From positions 1 to 64,000 of the forward strand of contig CAJFQC010000008.1 of NCBI GenBank assembly GCA_904418845.1: a stretch of DNA of 64,000 nucleotides, in the 5' to 3' direction. Source of the DNA: an uncultured Ruminococcus sp. GTDB lineage: Bacteria > Bacillota > Clostridia > Lachnospirales > Lachnospiraceae. A program made the translations under genes and the position numbers. Below the pieces are notes generated by a model. It was not told the origin of the DNA and did not search any database. It saw only the letters and a program-made list of their open reading frames with translations. Shown piece after piece: positions 50,280 to 60,346 of this stretch (positions within the stretch are counted from its first letter, which is position 1; each line of letters opens with the position of its first letter).

Positions 50280-51220
50280 TGTTGTTATTGATCCAGTATA
50301 CACTGATATTTGCGTCTGTTTTGGTGCTTGTGGCACTGGGGGGATGCTTCTCAGAGCACAGCGGTGTCATCAACATCGGTCTGGAAGGGATCATGGTCAT
50401 CGGCGCGCTCGGAGGCGCTCTTATGATGAAATATGCGGCGGCGGGGATAGCGGCGCCTCTGATGATCCTTCTTGTCATTCTTGCAAGCGTGATATCGGGA
50501 ATGATTTTCTCTTTGCTCCTTGCAGTGGCTGCAATCAGGTTTAACGCGGATCAGACGCTGGTAGGAACAGCGCTCAATCTGCTCGGACCGGCAGCGGCAG
50601 TCGTTCTGGTAAGGGCGATCAACACTGCAGAGAGCGTAGATAACGTATCTTCCACCGTGGCGTACGGGACGGCGAAAAAAGCCTTCCTTGTAAACATCAA
50701 CGGTTTTGAATTTAATTGGTTTATGCTGATTGCGTTTCTTCTGCTGATCGCATCCTATGTCGTACTCTACAAGACAAGATTCGGTCTGAGACTGTGTGCG
50801 TGCGGTGAGCATCCGCAGGCGGCGGACTCTGTCGGTATCAATGTATATAAGATGCGTTATGCGGGAGTGCTCATTTCAGGAGCGCTCGGCGGACTTGGCG
50901 GACTGGTCTACATCACGGCAGGAGTCAGCGAGTGGAAGTTCGAGAATGGAGTGGCAGGTTTTGGATTCCTTGCTCTTGCGGTTATGATCTTCGGACAGTG
51001 GAGGCCGGTCAGCATTGGTCTGGCGGCGCTGCTCTTCGGGCTGTTCCGTGCGCTTTCCAACGTATACACGGGATTCGACGCTCTGGTGGCTCTAAAGCTT
51101 CCCAGTACAGTTTACAATATGCTGCCGTATATTATCTCTCTCTTAGTTCTGGCCTTTGTATCTAAGAGGTCCAGAGCGCCCAAAGCGGAAGGTATTCCCT
51201 ATGACAAGGGGCAGAGATGA
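50279..51220 (+). CDS. Nucleoside ABC transporter permease
   Basis: GGCFSEHSGVINIGLEGIMVIGALGGAL. Confidence 0.9.
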   Translation: MLLLIQYTLIFASVLVLVALGGCFSEHSGVINIGLEGIMVIGALGGALMMKYAAAGIAAPLMILLVILASVISGMIFSLLLAVAAIRFNADQTLVGTALNLLGPAAAVVLVRAINTAESVDNVSSTVAYGTAKKAFLVNINGFEFNWFMLIAFLLLIASYVVLYKTRFGLRLCACGEHPQAADSVGINVYKMRYAGVLISGALGGLGGLVYITAGVSEWKFENGVAGFGFLALAVMIFGQWRPVSIGLAALLFGLFRALSNVYTGFDALVALKLPSTVYNMLPYIISLLVLAFVSKRSRAPKAEGIPYDKGQR

Positions 51221-51279
51221 AAAAGTGGAGATAAGATTGCAGCGGGAAGTTCAGAGAGCATAGAAAGTGAGGAATTGAC

Positions 51280-52050
51280 ATGAAGAATTATTCAGAAGAT
51301 CCGGGCAGACAGTATCATATCCAAGTCGCTAAAGGAGAGGTGGGCCGCTATGTGATCATGCCGGGCGACCCAAAGAGATGCGCGAAGATCGCGGAATATT
51401 TCAACGATCCGGTGCTCATCGCGGACAACAGAGAATATGTGACATATACAGGAACATTGGATGGAGTAAAGGTCAGCGTCACTTCCACGGGTATCGGCGG
51501 CCCGTCGGCTTCCATCGCCATGGAAGAGCTGTACCGCTGCGGGGCGGACACATTTATCCGCATCGGCACCTGCGGCGGGATGCAGACAGAGGTAAAAAGC
51601 GGCGACGTGGTGATTGCCACAGGGGCGGTCCGCATGGAAGGAACGAGCAGGGAGTACGCGCCTGTCGAGTATCCGGCTGTCCCGGATCTGGATGTGACAA
51701 ATGCGCTTGTGAAGGCAGCGAAGAAGCAGGAAGTGGCTTTCCATACAGGCGTGGTACAGTGCAAGGATTCCTTCTATGGACAGCACGAGCCGGAAGCAAA
51801 GCCTGTAAGCTATGAGCTGCTGAATAAATGGGAGGCGTGGAAGCGCCTTGGCTGCCTGGCTTCGGAGATGGAATCCGCCGCGCTCTTCATCGTGGCAAGC
51901 CATCTGAGGGTGAGGACAGGATCCTGTTTCCTCGTGGTGGCAAACCAGGAAAGAGAGAAGCTCGGATTGGAAAATCCGGTAGCACATGATACGGATATGG
52001 CCATCCGGGTGGCGGTAGAAGCAATCCGGGAGCTGATAAAGGCAGAATAA
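51280..52050 (+). CDS. udp: Uridine phosphorylase-type nucleoside phosphorylase
   Basis: [52 protein letters not shown]. Confidence 0.88.
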   Translation: MKNYSEDPGRQYHIQVAKGEVGRYVIMPGDPKRCAKIAEYFNDPVLIADNREYVTYTGTLDGVKVSVTSTGIGGPSASIAMEELYRCGADTFIRIGTCGGMQTEVKSGDVVIATGAVRMEGTSREYAPVEYPAVPDLDVTNALVKAAKKQEVAFHTGVVQCKDSFYGQHEPEAKPVSYELLNKWEAWKRLGCLASEMESAALFIVASHLRVRTGSCFLVVANQEREKLGLENPVAHDTDMAIRVAVEAIRELIKAE

Positions 52051-52136
52051 TCAGTGGGTGAGGCTGTCCCGCGCTGAATCGGGGGAAGGATCTCGGAACA
52101 AGCGCGGGGCAGTATCAATAGATAGGAGAAAAGAAG

Positions 52137-52802
52137 ATGGATCAGAAAGAAATTTTAAAACATGTGGATCATACACTGCTGCTTCAGGGCGCGACGTGGG
52201 AGGAGATCCGGCAGATCTGCGACGACGCGGTAAAATACCAGACAGCGTCGGTATGCATCCCGCCCAGCTATGTAAAGCAGGCGAGCGAGTATCTGGACGG
52301 AAAGATGGCAGTTTGTACGGTCATTGGCTTTCCAAACGGATATATGACCACCGCGGGAAAGGAATTTGAAACAAAGGATGCTCTCTCAAACGGCGCCTCA
52401 GAGATCGACATGGTCATTAATATCGGCTGGCTCAAAGACAAGAAATATGATCTGATAGAAGAGGAGATCCGTACGCTGAAGCAAGCCTGTGGTGAAAAGA
52501 TATTAAAAGTTATCATCGAGACATGCCTTTTGACTGAGGAAGAAAAGATCAAAATGTGCGAGATTGTGACAAAAGCGGGAGCAGATTATATCAAGACTTC
52601 TACCGGATTCTCAACGGCAGGGGCCACATTTGACGATATCCGCCTGTTTTCCGAACATATCGGGCCGAATGTAAAGATGAAAGCCGCCGGCGGGATCTCT
52701 TCCATGGATGACGCAGAGAAATTCCTTGAACTGGGAGCGGACCGTCTGGGAACCAGCAGGATCGTCAAGCTTGTGAAGAATGAGGAAGCGACAGGGTATT
52801 AA
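52137..52802 (+). CDS. deoC: Deoxyribose-phosphate aldolase
   Basis: [44 protein letters not shown]. Confidence 0.96.
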   Translation: MDQKEILKHVDHTLLLQGATWEEIRQICDDAVKYQTASVCIPPSYVKQASEYLDGKMAVCTVIGFPNGYMTTAGKEFETKDALSNGASEIDMVINIGWLKDKKYDLIEEEIRTLKQACGEKILKVIIETCLLTEEEKIKMCEIVTKAGADYIKTSTGFSTAGATFDDIRLFSEHIGPNVKMKAAGGISSMDDAEKFLELGADRLGTSRIVKLVKNEEATGY

Positions 52803-52845
52803 ACAAAAAGGAGCTTATTACATGGACAGACAGGAGGATTGCCGC

Positions 52846-53265
52846 ATGGATAAAAAACAGATCGAAGAGCTGATCAATACTGCGGTCCGGCAGCTTGAGT
52901 TTTCCTACACTCCGTATTCCGGTTTTAAGGTAGGGGCGGCGCTTTTAGCAAAAGAGGGAAAAGTCTATGGCGGCTGCAATATTGAGAACGCGGCTTACGG
53001 ACCGACTAACTGCGCGGAGCGGACCGCATTTTTCAAAGCGGTCAGCGAAGGCGTGCGTGAGTTCAAAGCGATCTGTATCGTGGGTGGGAAAGACGGAGTG
53101 CTGACAGACTATGCCGCGCCCTGCGGTGTGTGCCGCCAGGTGATGATGGAGTTCTGTGATCCGGAAACATTTCAGGTCATCCTCGCCACAGGAAAGGAAC
53201 ACTATGATGTGTTTACGCTCAAAGAGCTTCTCCCCTTTGGATTTGGTCCGGCGAATCTGGATTGA
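52846..53265 (+). CDS. cdd: Cytidine deaminase
   Basis: SYTPYSGFKVGAALL; GCNIENAAYGPTNCAERTA; PCGVCRQVMMEF. Exact start uncertain. Confidence 0.95.
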   Translation: MDKKQIEELINTAVRQLEFSYTPYSGFKVGAALLAKEGKVYGGCNIENAAYGPTNCAERTAFFKAVSEGVREFKAICIVGGKDGVLTDYAAPCGVCRQVMMEFCDPETFQVILATGKEHYDVFTLKELLPFGFGPANLD

Positions 53266-53288
53266 CTTAGCTTGCAGGAGGAATAAGG

Positions 53289-54479
53289 ATGGACAGATAT
53301 AAAAGAGTTTTTGTGATCGTGCTCGACTCTCTTGGGATCGGGGCAATGCCGGACTCTGAGAAGTTCGGGGATACAGACGTGGATACATTCGGTCATATCG
53401 CTGAAAAGATGGGCGAACTGGATATTCCTAATCTACGGAAACTGGGTATGATAAACCTTCATCCGGCGGGCAGGATGACCGGTGTGGAACGGCCGCTCGG
53501 ATATTATATGCGTCTTGCCGAGGCCAGTAATGGTAAAGATACAATGACCGGGCACTGGGAAATGATGGGAATACGCACAGACAGGCCTTTTCTTACATTT
53601 ACAGATACAGGATTTCCGCCTGAGCTGATAGCGGAACTTGAGAAACGGTGCGGAAAACGAGTGATCGGAAACAAGAGCGCCAGCGGGACAGAGATCATCG
53701 AAGAACTGGGAGAAGAAGAGATTGCGACAGGAGCAATGATTGTCTATACATCAGCGGATTCTGTACTGCAGATATGTGGAAATGAGGAAACCTTCGACTT
53801 GGCGAACTTGTACCGCTGCTGTGAGATTGCACGTGAGATCACTATGAAAGACGAGTGGAGAGTGGGACGCGTCATTGCAAGACCTTATGTGGGAAAGAAA
53901 AAAGGGGAGTTTAAGCGTACCAGCAACCGCCACGACTATGCCTTAAAGCCTACTGGAGCGACTGCGCTTAACGCGCTGAAGGACGCCGGGCTGGATGTGA
54001 TCGGAGTGGGGAAGATAAATGATATCTTCTGCGGCGAAGGCATCACGAGAACCTATCATTCGAACAGTTCGGTCCATGGGATGGAACAGACGATCGAGAT
54101 CAGCAGGGAAGATTTCCACGGGCTTTGCTTTGTCAATCTTGTGGACTTTGACGCTCTGTGGGGGCACCGCAGGGATGTGGAAGGATACGCGGAAGAGATC
54201 GAGAAGTTTGACAAGAATCTGGGCGTGCTGCTGGGTGAATTAAGGGAGGATGACCTTCTGATCATCACTGCAGATCACGGAAATGACCCGACTTATACTG
54301 GAACAGACCACACCAGAGAGTACGTGCCGTTCCTCGCTTATGCGAAAGGAATGAAGCAGGGAGGCGGTCTGGGCGACGGGGATACGTTTGCTGTGGTCGG
54401 CGCCACTGTGGCGGATAATTTTGGGGTGGCAATGCCGGAGGGAACGATCGGAACTTCGATACTGAACAGGCTGATATAG
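53289..54479 (+). CDS. deoB: Phosphopentomutase
   Basis: [56 protein letters not shown]. Confidence 0.97.
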   Translation: MDRYKRVFVIVLDSLGIGAMPDSEKFGDTDVDTFGHIAEKMGELDIPNLRKLGMINLHPAGRMTGVERPLGYYMRLAEASNGKDTMTGHWEMMGIRTDRPFLTFTDTGFPPELIAELEKRCGKRVIGNKSASGTEIIEELGEEEIATGAMIVYTSADSVLQICGNEETFDLANLYRCCEIAREITMKDEWRVGRVIARPYVGKKKGEFKRTSNRHDYALKPTGATALNALKDAGLDVIGVGKINDIFCGEGITRTYHSNSSVHGMEQTIEISREDFHGLCFVNLVDFDALWGHRRDVEGYAEEIEKFDKNLGVLLGELREDDLLIITADHGNDPTYTGTDHTREYVPFLAYAKGMKQGGGLGDGDTFAVVGATVADNFGVAMPEGTIGTSILNRLI

Positions 54480-54547
54480 ATGAACGGACGTAAGGTAAGC
54501 TGACACAGGATAAACTGACGCAGGATGAGCCGACAGAGGAGGACGGG

Positions 54548-55276
54548 ATGGGACACGGATTTCTATATGAAGCACTGCCTTTTTTAGAGGATCTGAGCAA
54601 AGAGGAGCAGGAACAGTTCGTGGAATACTTTAGGACAGCTCCCCTCTGGCTTATTGATTCTTTCCGGATAGAAAAAGTGAAGAAGGGAACTGTGTTCACA
54701 AGAGAGGGAGAACCTGCGGATACGGTCTTTTTCATTGCGGGCGGCACCATCGCCGCGACAGATTACAGAATGTACGGGATGTCCTACGATTACCGCAGAT
54801 ATAACCGTGTGTATGCGTTCGGAGCACTGGAGATCCTGATCAATGTGGACAAATACATGACGACCCTCCGTGTGGCATCGGACTGTACGATCGCTATGCT
54901 TCCGAGGGCAAAATATGAGAAATGGCTGTTTTCAGACATAAATGCGTTGAGATACGAGACAATGCGGATGGGCTCGGATCTTCTCAACGAATCAAGGGAT
55001 AACCGTCTTTTCCTTTTTGTGCAGGGACCTGACAGATTGGCACTGCTTTTTGTAAAACGGTATGAGCAGTACGGTAAAAAAGGTGTTTTAAGCATTAAGA
55101 GAAGCAGACAGAATCTGGCGGATGAGACAGGGCTGTGTATCAAGACGATCAGCAGAGGAGTCAAGAGATTTATGGAAGAAGGCCTTATCACTAAAGAAGG
55201 GAATCAGATCATAATTGATCAGGCACAGTATGAGGGCTTAAAACAGATGATCTCATCTAAGCTCTATTTAGATTAG
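54548..55276 (+). CDS. Crp/Fnr family transcriptional regulator
   Basis: cNMP-binding-like N-terminus and SRQNLADETGLCIKTISRGVKRFMEEGLI HTH. Confidence 0.85.
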   Translation: MGHGFLYEALPFLEDLSKEEQEQFVEYFRTAPLWLIDSFRIEKVKKGTVFTREGEPADTVFFIAGGTIAATDYRMYGMSYDYRRYNRVYAFGALEILINVDKYMTTLRVASDCTIAMLPRAKYEKWLFSDINALRYETMRMGSDLLNESRDNRLFLFVQGPDRLALLFVKRYEQYGKKGVLSIKRSRQNLADETGLCIKTISRGVKRFMEEGLITKEGNQIIIDQAQYEGLKQMISSKLYLD

Positions 55277-55288
55277 GAGATTTGAATA

Positions 55289-55315
55289 AGGAGGGCATGA
55301 AGCCCTCCTTTATAT
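55289..55315 (+). terminator. Terminator after Crp-family gene
   Basis: GGAGGGC-ATGAA-GCCCTCCTTTATATA. Confidence 0.8.
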
Positions 55316-55358
55316 ATACAGCGAACCCTAAAAGACCGCTATATGCAACATTTTTCTA

Positions 55359-56192
55359 TTATGGAAGCTGACCCATCAAACGGATACTCTCGGTGATCAG
55401 ACGCTTGAAATCCGCGGCGGCCTTGTCCGCTGTCTCCTGTACTTCTTTATGATCGAGCGGGCGGTCTGACATTCCTGCTGCCAGATTTGTGATGCAGGAG
55501 ATACCGCACACTTCAAGACCCATATGGCGCGCTGCCATCGCTTCACATGCCGTGCTCATCCCTGCGGCATCTCCGCCGAGCGTACGGCACATACGAATCT
55601 CGGCAGGAGTCTCGTAAGCCGGACCGGAGAATTGCATATACACGCCTTCTTTAAGAGAGACACCAGTGTTTTCGCCGGCCGTTTTAATGATCTCTCTGAG
55701 ACGTCTGCTGTATACCTCGGACATATCCGGGAAGCGCACGCCAAGAGAATCCTCATTTGGCCCGATCAGGGGACTTGGGACGAGCGAGGTGATATGATCT
55801 GTGATCACCATGAGATTTCCCGGGCGGAAATCGTAATTTACACCACCCGCTGCGTTGGTGAGGATGACCTTTTTTACCCCCATCTTTCCCATCAGACGAA
55901 CAGGAAGCACAACGTCCTGCATAGGATAGCCTTCATAGTAATGTACCCGTCCCTGCATAGCTACAACAGGTACTCCCTCTACATATCCGAAGAGGAAACG
56001 TCCCTTGTGGCCGGATACAGTAGAGACCGGAAACCCTTCAATGTCGGCATATTCAAGAGTTTCCTCAATCTGCATGGTTTCTGCATAATCGCCGAGCCCT
56101 GAACCCAGTGTCAGGCCGATCTCAGGGCGAAAGCTGATCTTTTTGTCCACCTCCTCTGCACATTTCAATAACTTTTCATAGAAAGTATTCAT
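55359..56192 (-). CDS. punA: Purine nucleoside phosphorylase
   Basis: GLTLGSGLGDYAETM; TNAAGGVNYDFRPGNLMVITDHI; MSTACEAMAARHMGLEVCGISCITNLAAGM. Confidence 0.95.
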   Translation of the reverse strand: MNTFYEKLLKCAEEVDKKISFRPEIGLTLGSGLGDYAETMQIEETLEYADIEGFPVSTVSGHKGRFLFGYVEGVPVVAMQGRVHYYEGYPMQDVVLPVRLMGKMGVKKVILTNAAGGVNYDFRPGNLMVITDHITSLVPSPLIGPNEDSLGVRFPDMSEVYSRRLREIIKTAGENTGVSLKEGVYMQFSGPAYETPAEIRMCRTLGGDAAGMSTACEAMAARHMGLEVCGISCITNLAAGMSDRPLDHKEVQETADKAAADFKRLITESIRLMGQLP

Positions 56193-56315
56193 ATGATCTC
56201 CTCCCTTTTCTTTCAGTCAGACTTTATGCAGCCGCTAAAAGATGATTTTGAAGACGACAGAACCGCCGTCCCGTATTATATATTATAGACTAACTGATTC
56301 CACAGAATATAAAAA

Positions 56316-56333
56316 GGACTTAAGTCTTATTTT
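56316..56333. promoter_or_regulatory. Palindromic operator candidate upstream of punA
   Basis: GGACT-TA-AGTCTTATTTT, similar to 46173-46190. Confidence 0.45.
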
Positions 56334-56422
56334 TTGTCTTGATTTATTTCTTTGGGTATATTTTACAAATATAAGTATGCATGTTTAGTTAAATTGCTGA
56401 CAAAACAGAATCATACCCCTTC

Positions 56423-56450
56423 TTGACAACATATACCCCTATAGGTATAT
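56423..56450 (+). promoter_or_regulatory. Promoter with CsoR-type operator
   Basis: TTGACA (56423-56428), 17-nt spacer containing ATACCCCTATAGGTAT (56433-56448), TATATA. Confidence 0.8.
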
Positions 56451-56486
56451 AATGGAATTGATAAATAAGAGACAGGAGGGAGATAT

Positions 56487-58409
56487 TTGAAAAAACTAGA
56501 AGAACTTATGGAATGGGGAGGGATAAAGAGAGATATCGTATTCCTCATTATTTCAGGAGCAGCGCTGCTTCTGAGTATATTACAGATAAGACCATTTCCT
56601 TTTGATATGGCATGGATCGCTATATTATTCTGCGGAATACCGATCTTGATGGAAGCATTCATCGGGCTGGTCACGGAATTTGATATTAAAGCAGATGTGC
56701 TGGTGTCCATCGCCCTGATCGCTTCTGTGATCATCGGGGAAGATTTTGCCGCAGGAGAGGTGGCATTTATCATGCAGCTCGGTGCCCTTCTGGAAGATCT
56801 GACAGTGGAGAGAGCAAGAGCCGGCATTGAGAGACTGGTACACCTGACGCCGCGCACTGCCCGGCGGATACTGGACGGAGCAGAAGAAATTATTCCAGCA
56901 GAAAAGGTGTGCATCGGAGAGATCCTCCGGGTTCTGCCCGGGGAGGCGGTCCCTGTGGACGGAGTGATCCTTTCCGGAGAGACATCGGTCGACCAGGCAG
57001 TTATGACGGGCGAATCCCTTCCCGTTGATAAAGGACCGGGAGATACCGTCTCCAGTGGAACGGTGAATCAGTTTGGCGCTTTTGAAATGCGGGCGGAAAA
57101 AGTAGGAGAGGACAGCTCTATCCAGCGAATGATCAGCCTGGTCCGGTCAGCCGATGCAGGGAAAGCAAAGATTGTAAGGATTGCAGACAGATGGGCAACA
57201 TGGATTGTAGTGATCGCCCTGAGCGCCGCTGCCCTTACGGGGCTGGTCACAGGAGAGGTCATCCGTGCGGTGACAATCCTTGTAGTGTTCTGCCCATGCG
57301 CCCTTGTACTCGCTACGCCCACAGCGATCATGGCAGCCATCGGAAATGCGGCGAAGCACGGATTCCTCGTCCGGGAAGGAGATGCGCTGGAACGTCTGGC
57401 AGCGGTCAGGAATATTGCTTTTGACAAGACAGGAACGCTTACCTGCGGGAGGCCTCATGTTGCGGCGGTGGAAAGTGCGCTCGAATATGTTACTGACAGA
57501 CAGTTGTATACATATACTGCACGGACAGAGCTTCCTTCCGAGCATCCTCTGGGAAAGGCAGTGGTGCGCTGTTACAGGGAAGGATACTGTGGAAAAGGAG
57601 AGAACAGCCTGGACACGGCAGAATATCCTGGCAAAGAGGCGGTTCTTTTCCCGCCTGAGAGATTCCATATGCTTCCCGGACGTGGAGTTGAGGCAGTCGT
57701 AGATGGAAAAACTGTGCTCGCAGGCAATCCTGAGCTGATGAGCGGGAAGGGGGTATCTTTAAATAACACTATAAAAGAAAAAGCAGAACAGTATCTAAAA
57801 GATGGCTGTACGGTCATATATGTGGCGCTGGACAAAGAGGCGGCAGGTTTTATCGCGCTCTCTGATACACTACGTCAAGATGCTGCACAGACTATCGGGG
57901 AAGTGAAAACATCGGGCGCGTATCCGATTCTTCTGACAGGAGATCATGAAAATGCGGCAAAGCACATCGCAGAGGAACTTCATATCAGCGAAGTGCGCGC
58001 AGGATGTTTGCCAGAAGATAAACTACAGTGGATTGAGGAACAGCAGGAGACAGGCAGTCCGGTATGCATGATCGGGGATGGGATCAATGACGCACCGGCA
58101 TTGAAAAAAGCATATGTGGGCATTGCGATGGGGAAAATGGGAAGTGATATCGCCGTGGACGCGGCCGACATTGCACTCGTGAACGATGATATCCGGGAAC
58201 TGCCCCATCTGCTCCGGCTTTCAAAGAAGATGATGCTAACGATCAAACTGAATCTGACGTTTTCTATGACTTTGAATTTTGCGGCGATACTGCTTGCGAT
58301 CACAGGTATCCTTAACCCTGTGGCAGGTGCGCTTGTCCATAACGCAGGGTCTGTACTTGTGATTATAAACTCAGCCATGTTATTAGGGTGGAAGAAAAGG
58401 AAAAAGTAA
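56487..58409 (+). CDS. Heavy-metal P1B-type ATPase (CPC motif) without N-terminal HMA domain
   Basis: FCPCALVLATPTAIMAA; FDKTGTLTCG; MIGDGINDAPALKKAYVGIAMG. Confidence 0.93.
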   Translation: MKKLEELMEWGGIKRDIVFLIISGAALLLSILQIRPFPFDMAWIAILFCGIPILMEAFIGLVTEFDIKADVLVSIALIASVIIGEDFAAGEVAFIMQLGALLEDLTVERARAGIERLVHLTPRTARRILDGAEEIIPAEKVCIGEILRVLPGEAVPVDGVILSGETSVDQAVMTGESLPVDKGPGDTVSSGTVNQFGAFEMRAEKVGEDSSIQRMISLVRSADAGKAKIVRIADRWATWIVVIALSAAALTGLVTGEVIRAVTILVVFCPCALVLATPTAIMAAIGNAAKHGFLVREGDALERLAAVRNIAFDKTGTLTCGRPHVAAVESALEYVTDRQLYTYTARTELPSEHPLGKAVVRCYREGYCGKGENSLDTAEYPGKEAVLFPPERFHMLPGRGVEAVVDGKTVLAGNPELMSGKGVSLNNTIKEKAEQYLKDGCTVIYVALDKEAAGFIALSDTLRQDAAQTIGEVKTSGAYPILLTGDHENAAKHIAEELHISEVRAGCLPEDKLQWIEEQQETGSPVCMIGDGINDAPALKKAYVGIAMGKMGSDIAVDAADIALVNDDIRELPHLLRLSKKMMLTIKLNLTFSMTLNFAAILLAITGILNPVAGALVHNAGSVLVIINSAMLLGWKKRKK

Positions 58410-58424
58410 GAAAAGGGCAAAATG

Positions 58425-58460
58425 TGAAACAAGGGGAGAGCGGAAAGCTCATCCCCTTAT
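58425..58460. terminator. Terminator between convergent ATPase and repressor genes
   Basis: AAGGGGAGAGCGGAAAGCTCATCCCCTTATTT. Confidence 0.65.
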
Positions 58461-58759
58461 TTCATATTTGCAAACCTCTCTACGGCTTTTGTGAAGCTGG
58501 CAATCGTTTGGTCCGCATCTCCGTGCAGTATCCCGTCCCTGACACAGTGGTTGATGTGCCCTTCGAGAACGACCTGTCCTGCTTTGTGGAGGGCAGATTT
58601 GGCGGCATTTATCTGGGCAAGGACATCTTCACAGGGAACATCCTCATCAATCATGCGGTCGATCGCCTGAACCTGTCCGATAATCTTCTTCAGCCGCCGG
58701 TGAAGATTCTCGGAATCCATACATTGTTTCATGGCCAGAACCTCCTTTCTCTTCGGCAA
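58457..58759 (-). CDS. CsoR/RcnR/FrmR family metal-sensing repressor
   Basis: LHRRLKKIIGQVQAIDRMIDEDVPCEDVLAQINAAKSALHKAGQVVLEGHINHCV. Start may be internal (MKQCMDSENLHRR). Confidence 0.92.
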   Translation of the reverse strand: MPKRKEVLAMKQCMDSENLHRRLKKIIGQVQAIDRMIDEDVPCEDVLAQINAAKSALHKAGQVVLEGHINHCVRDGILHGDADQTIASFTKAVERFANMK

Positions 58760-58766
58760 ACCGTAT

Positions 58767-60257
58767 TTACAGTATTTCTATAAATCGCCTGAAAGCTTTT
58801 AAGCCTTCTTCTGTGCACTTATATACTCCGGCGTCCTCAAGTACCTGGCAGAATACTTTTCCGACTTCCTGCTCTAAGATATGTTCTACATTATCTGCGT
58901 TGACCTCTGTGCAGGATGGCAGGAATCCGTCTACCCAGTCCGCGTGCTTTGCAATCTGCTCATTGCTGCGGATGTCTTTTTCTTCAAGGATATACTCTTT
59001 TAAGAGTTCCATCTCACCTTTTAAGCGGGCGGGAAGGACTGCAAGGCCCATGACTTCGATCAGTCCGATGTTTTCTTTTTTGATGTGGTGGAGCTTTGCA
59101 TGGGGGTGATATACACCGAGCGGATGCTCCTCTGTTGTGATATTGTTGCGCAGTGTAAGATCCAGTTCATAGAGGCCGTCTTTTCTGCGGGCAATCGGTG
59201 TGATCGTGTTGTGCGGTGTGCCGTCTGTCTCTGCGAAGATAAACGCTTCTTCATCTGTGTAAGAGCGCCAGCTTTTCAGGATATGGTCGGCAAGCTCAAT
59301 GATGCGCTCTGTGTCCTCCCCGCGCAGGCGGATAACGGAGAGAGGCCATTTTACGATACCGGCGGATACATCTTCATATCCCTTTACAGTAAACTCTTCG
59401 ATGACAGGGGCTTTTGCCATTGCGAAGGTATAGTTTCCGCCCTGGAAATGATCATGGCTTAAGATAGAACCGCCTACGATCGGAAGGTCCGCGTTGGAGC
59501 CGAGGAAATAGTGGGGGAAGATCTTAATAAAGTCAAACAGTTTGGCAAAGGCATTGCGGTCTATCTTCATCGGGATATGCTCACCGTTAAACACGATACA
59601 GTGCTCATTGTAATAAACGTACGGAGAATACTGAAATCCCCACTTATTGTTCTGGATCGTAACGGGGATGATCCTGTGGTTTTCCCTCGCCGGATGGTTC
59701 GCACGCCCCGCGTAGCCTTCGTTCTCCATACAGAGCTGGCATTTTGGGTAGGATGAAGATTTGGCCTGTCCTGCCGCTGCGATTGCCTTAGGATCTTTCT
59801 CCGGCTTAGAAAGATTGATTGTGATGTCAAGTGTGCCGTACTCTGTATCAACCGTCCATTTTCTGTCTTTTTTTATGCGGTAGCGGCGGATATAGTCGCT
59901 GTCCTGGCTTAATTTATAGTAGTAATCTGTGGCAGTCTCAGGAGAAACGTCGTATTTCTTCCAGAACTCCCCGTGGATCTGCGCCGGGCGCGGCATAAGG
60001 CAGTTCATGATCTTTGTGTCAAAAAGATCGCGGTAAGTGATGCTGTCCTCAATGATCCCCCGTTTTACTGCCTCGTCAAGCAGATCCTTTAACACGTCTT
60101 CAAGGATGATGTTATCTGTATCACAGGATACGTCCTCATAGTCATTTTCCCGGAAAAGATCAAGAAGGAGATTAGTTGTGTAGATCTTTTCAGACTCAGG
60201 GGTCAGTCCTGTGTCGATTCCGTACTGCACCAGTTTTTTGATAGATTCGTAAAGCAT
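58767..60257 (-). CDS. galT: UDP-glucose-hexose-1-phosphate uridylyltransferase (Firmicutes type)
   Basis: YYNEHCIVFNGEHIPMKI; GSNADLPIVGGSILSHDHFQGG. Confidence 0.95.
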   Translation of the reverse strand: MLYESIKKLVQYGIDTGLTPESEKIYTTNLLLDLFRENDYEDVSCDTDNIILEDVLKDLLDEAVKRGIIEDSITYRDLFDTKIMNCLMPRPAQIHGEFWKKYDVSPETATDYYYKLSQDSDYIRRYRIKKDRKWTVDTEYGTLDITINLSKPEKDPKAIAAAGQAKSSSYPKCQLCMENEGYAGRANHPARENHRIIPVTIQNNKWGFQYSPYVYYNEHCIVFNGEHIPMKIDRNAFAKLFDFIKIFPHYFLGSNADLPIVGGSILSHDHFQGGNYTFAMAKAPVIEEFTVKGYEDVSAGIVKWPLSVIRLRGEDTERIIELADHILKSWRSYTDEEAFIFAETDGTPHNTITPIARRKDGLYELDLTLRNNITTEEHPLGVYHPHAKLHHIKKENIGLIEVMGLAVLPARLKGEMELLKEYILEEKDIRSNEQIAKHADWVDGFLPSCTEVNADNVEHILEQEVGKVFCQVLEDAGVYKCTEEGLKAFRRFIEIL

Positions 60258-60346
60258 AATGTTTTCCTCCAGATATTGATTCGCCGTGAACGGCAGGAAA
60301 ATGTGGTCACGGCGGGATATTTATGATAATGCGGCGATACGGAAAA

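Noticed and set aside
54497-54540. Short direct repeats (CTGAC-CAGGAT-like) between deoB and the Crp-family gene
   Set aside because: Three imperfect ~15-nt units with little conservation; could be chance and no function can be argued.
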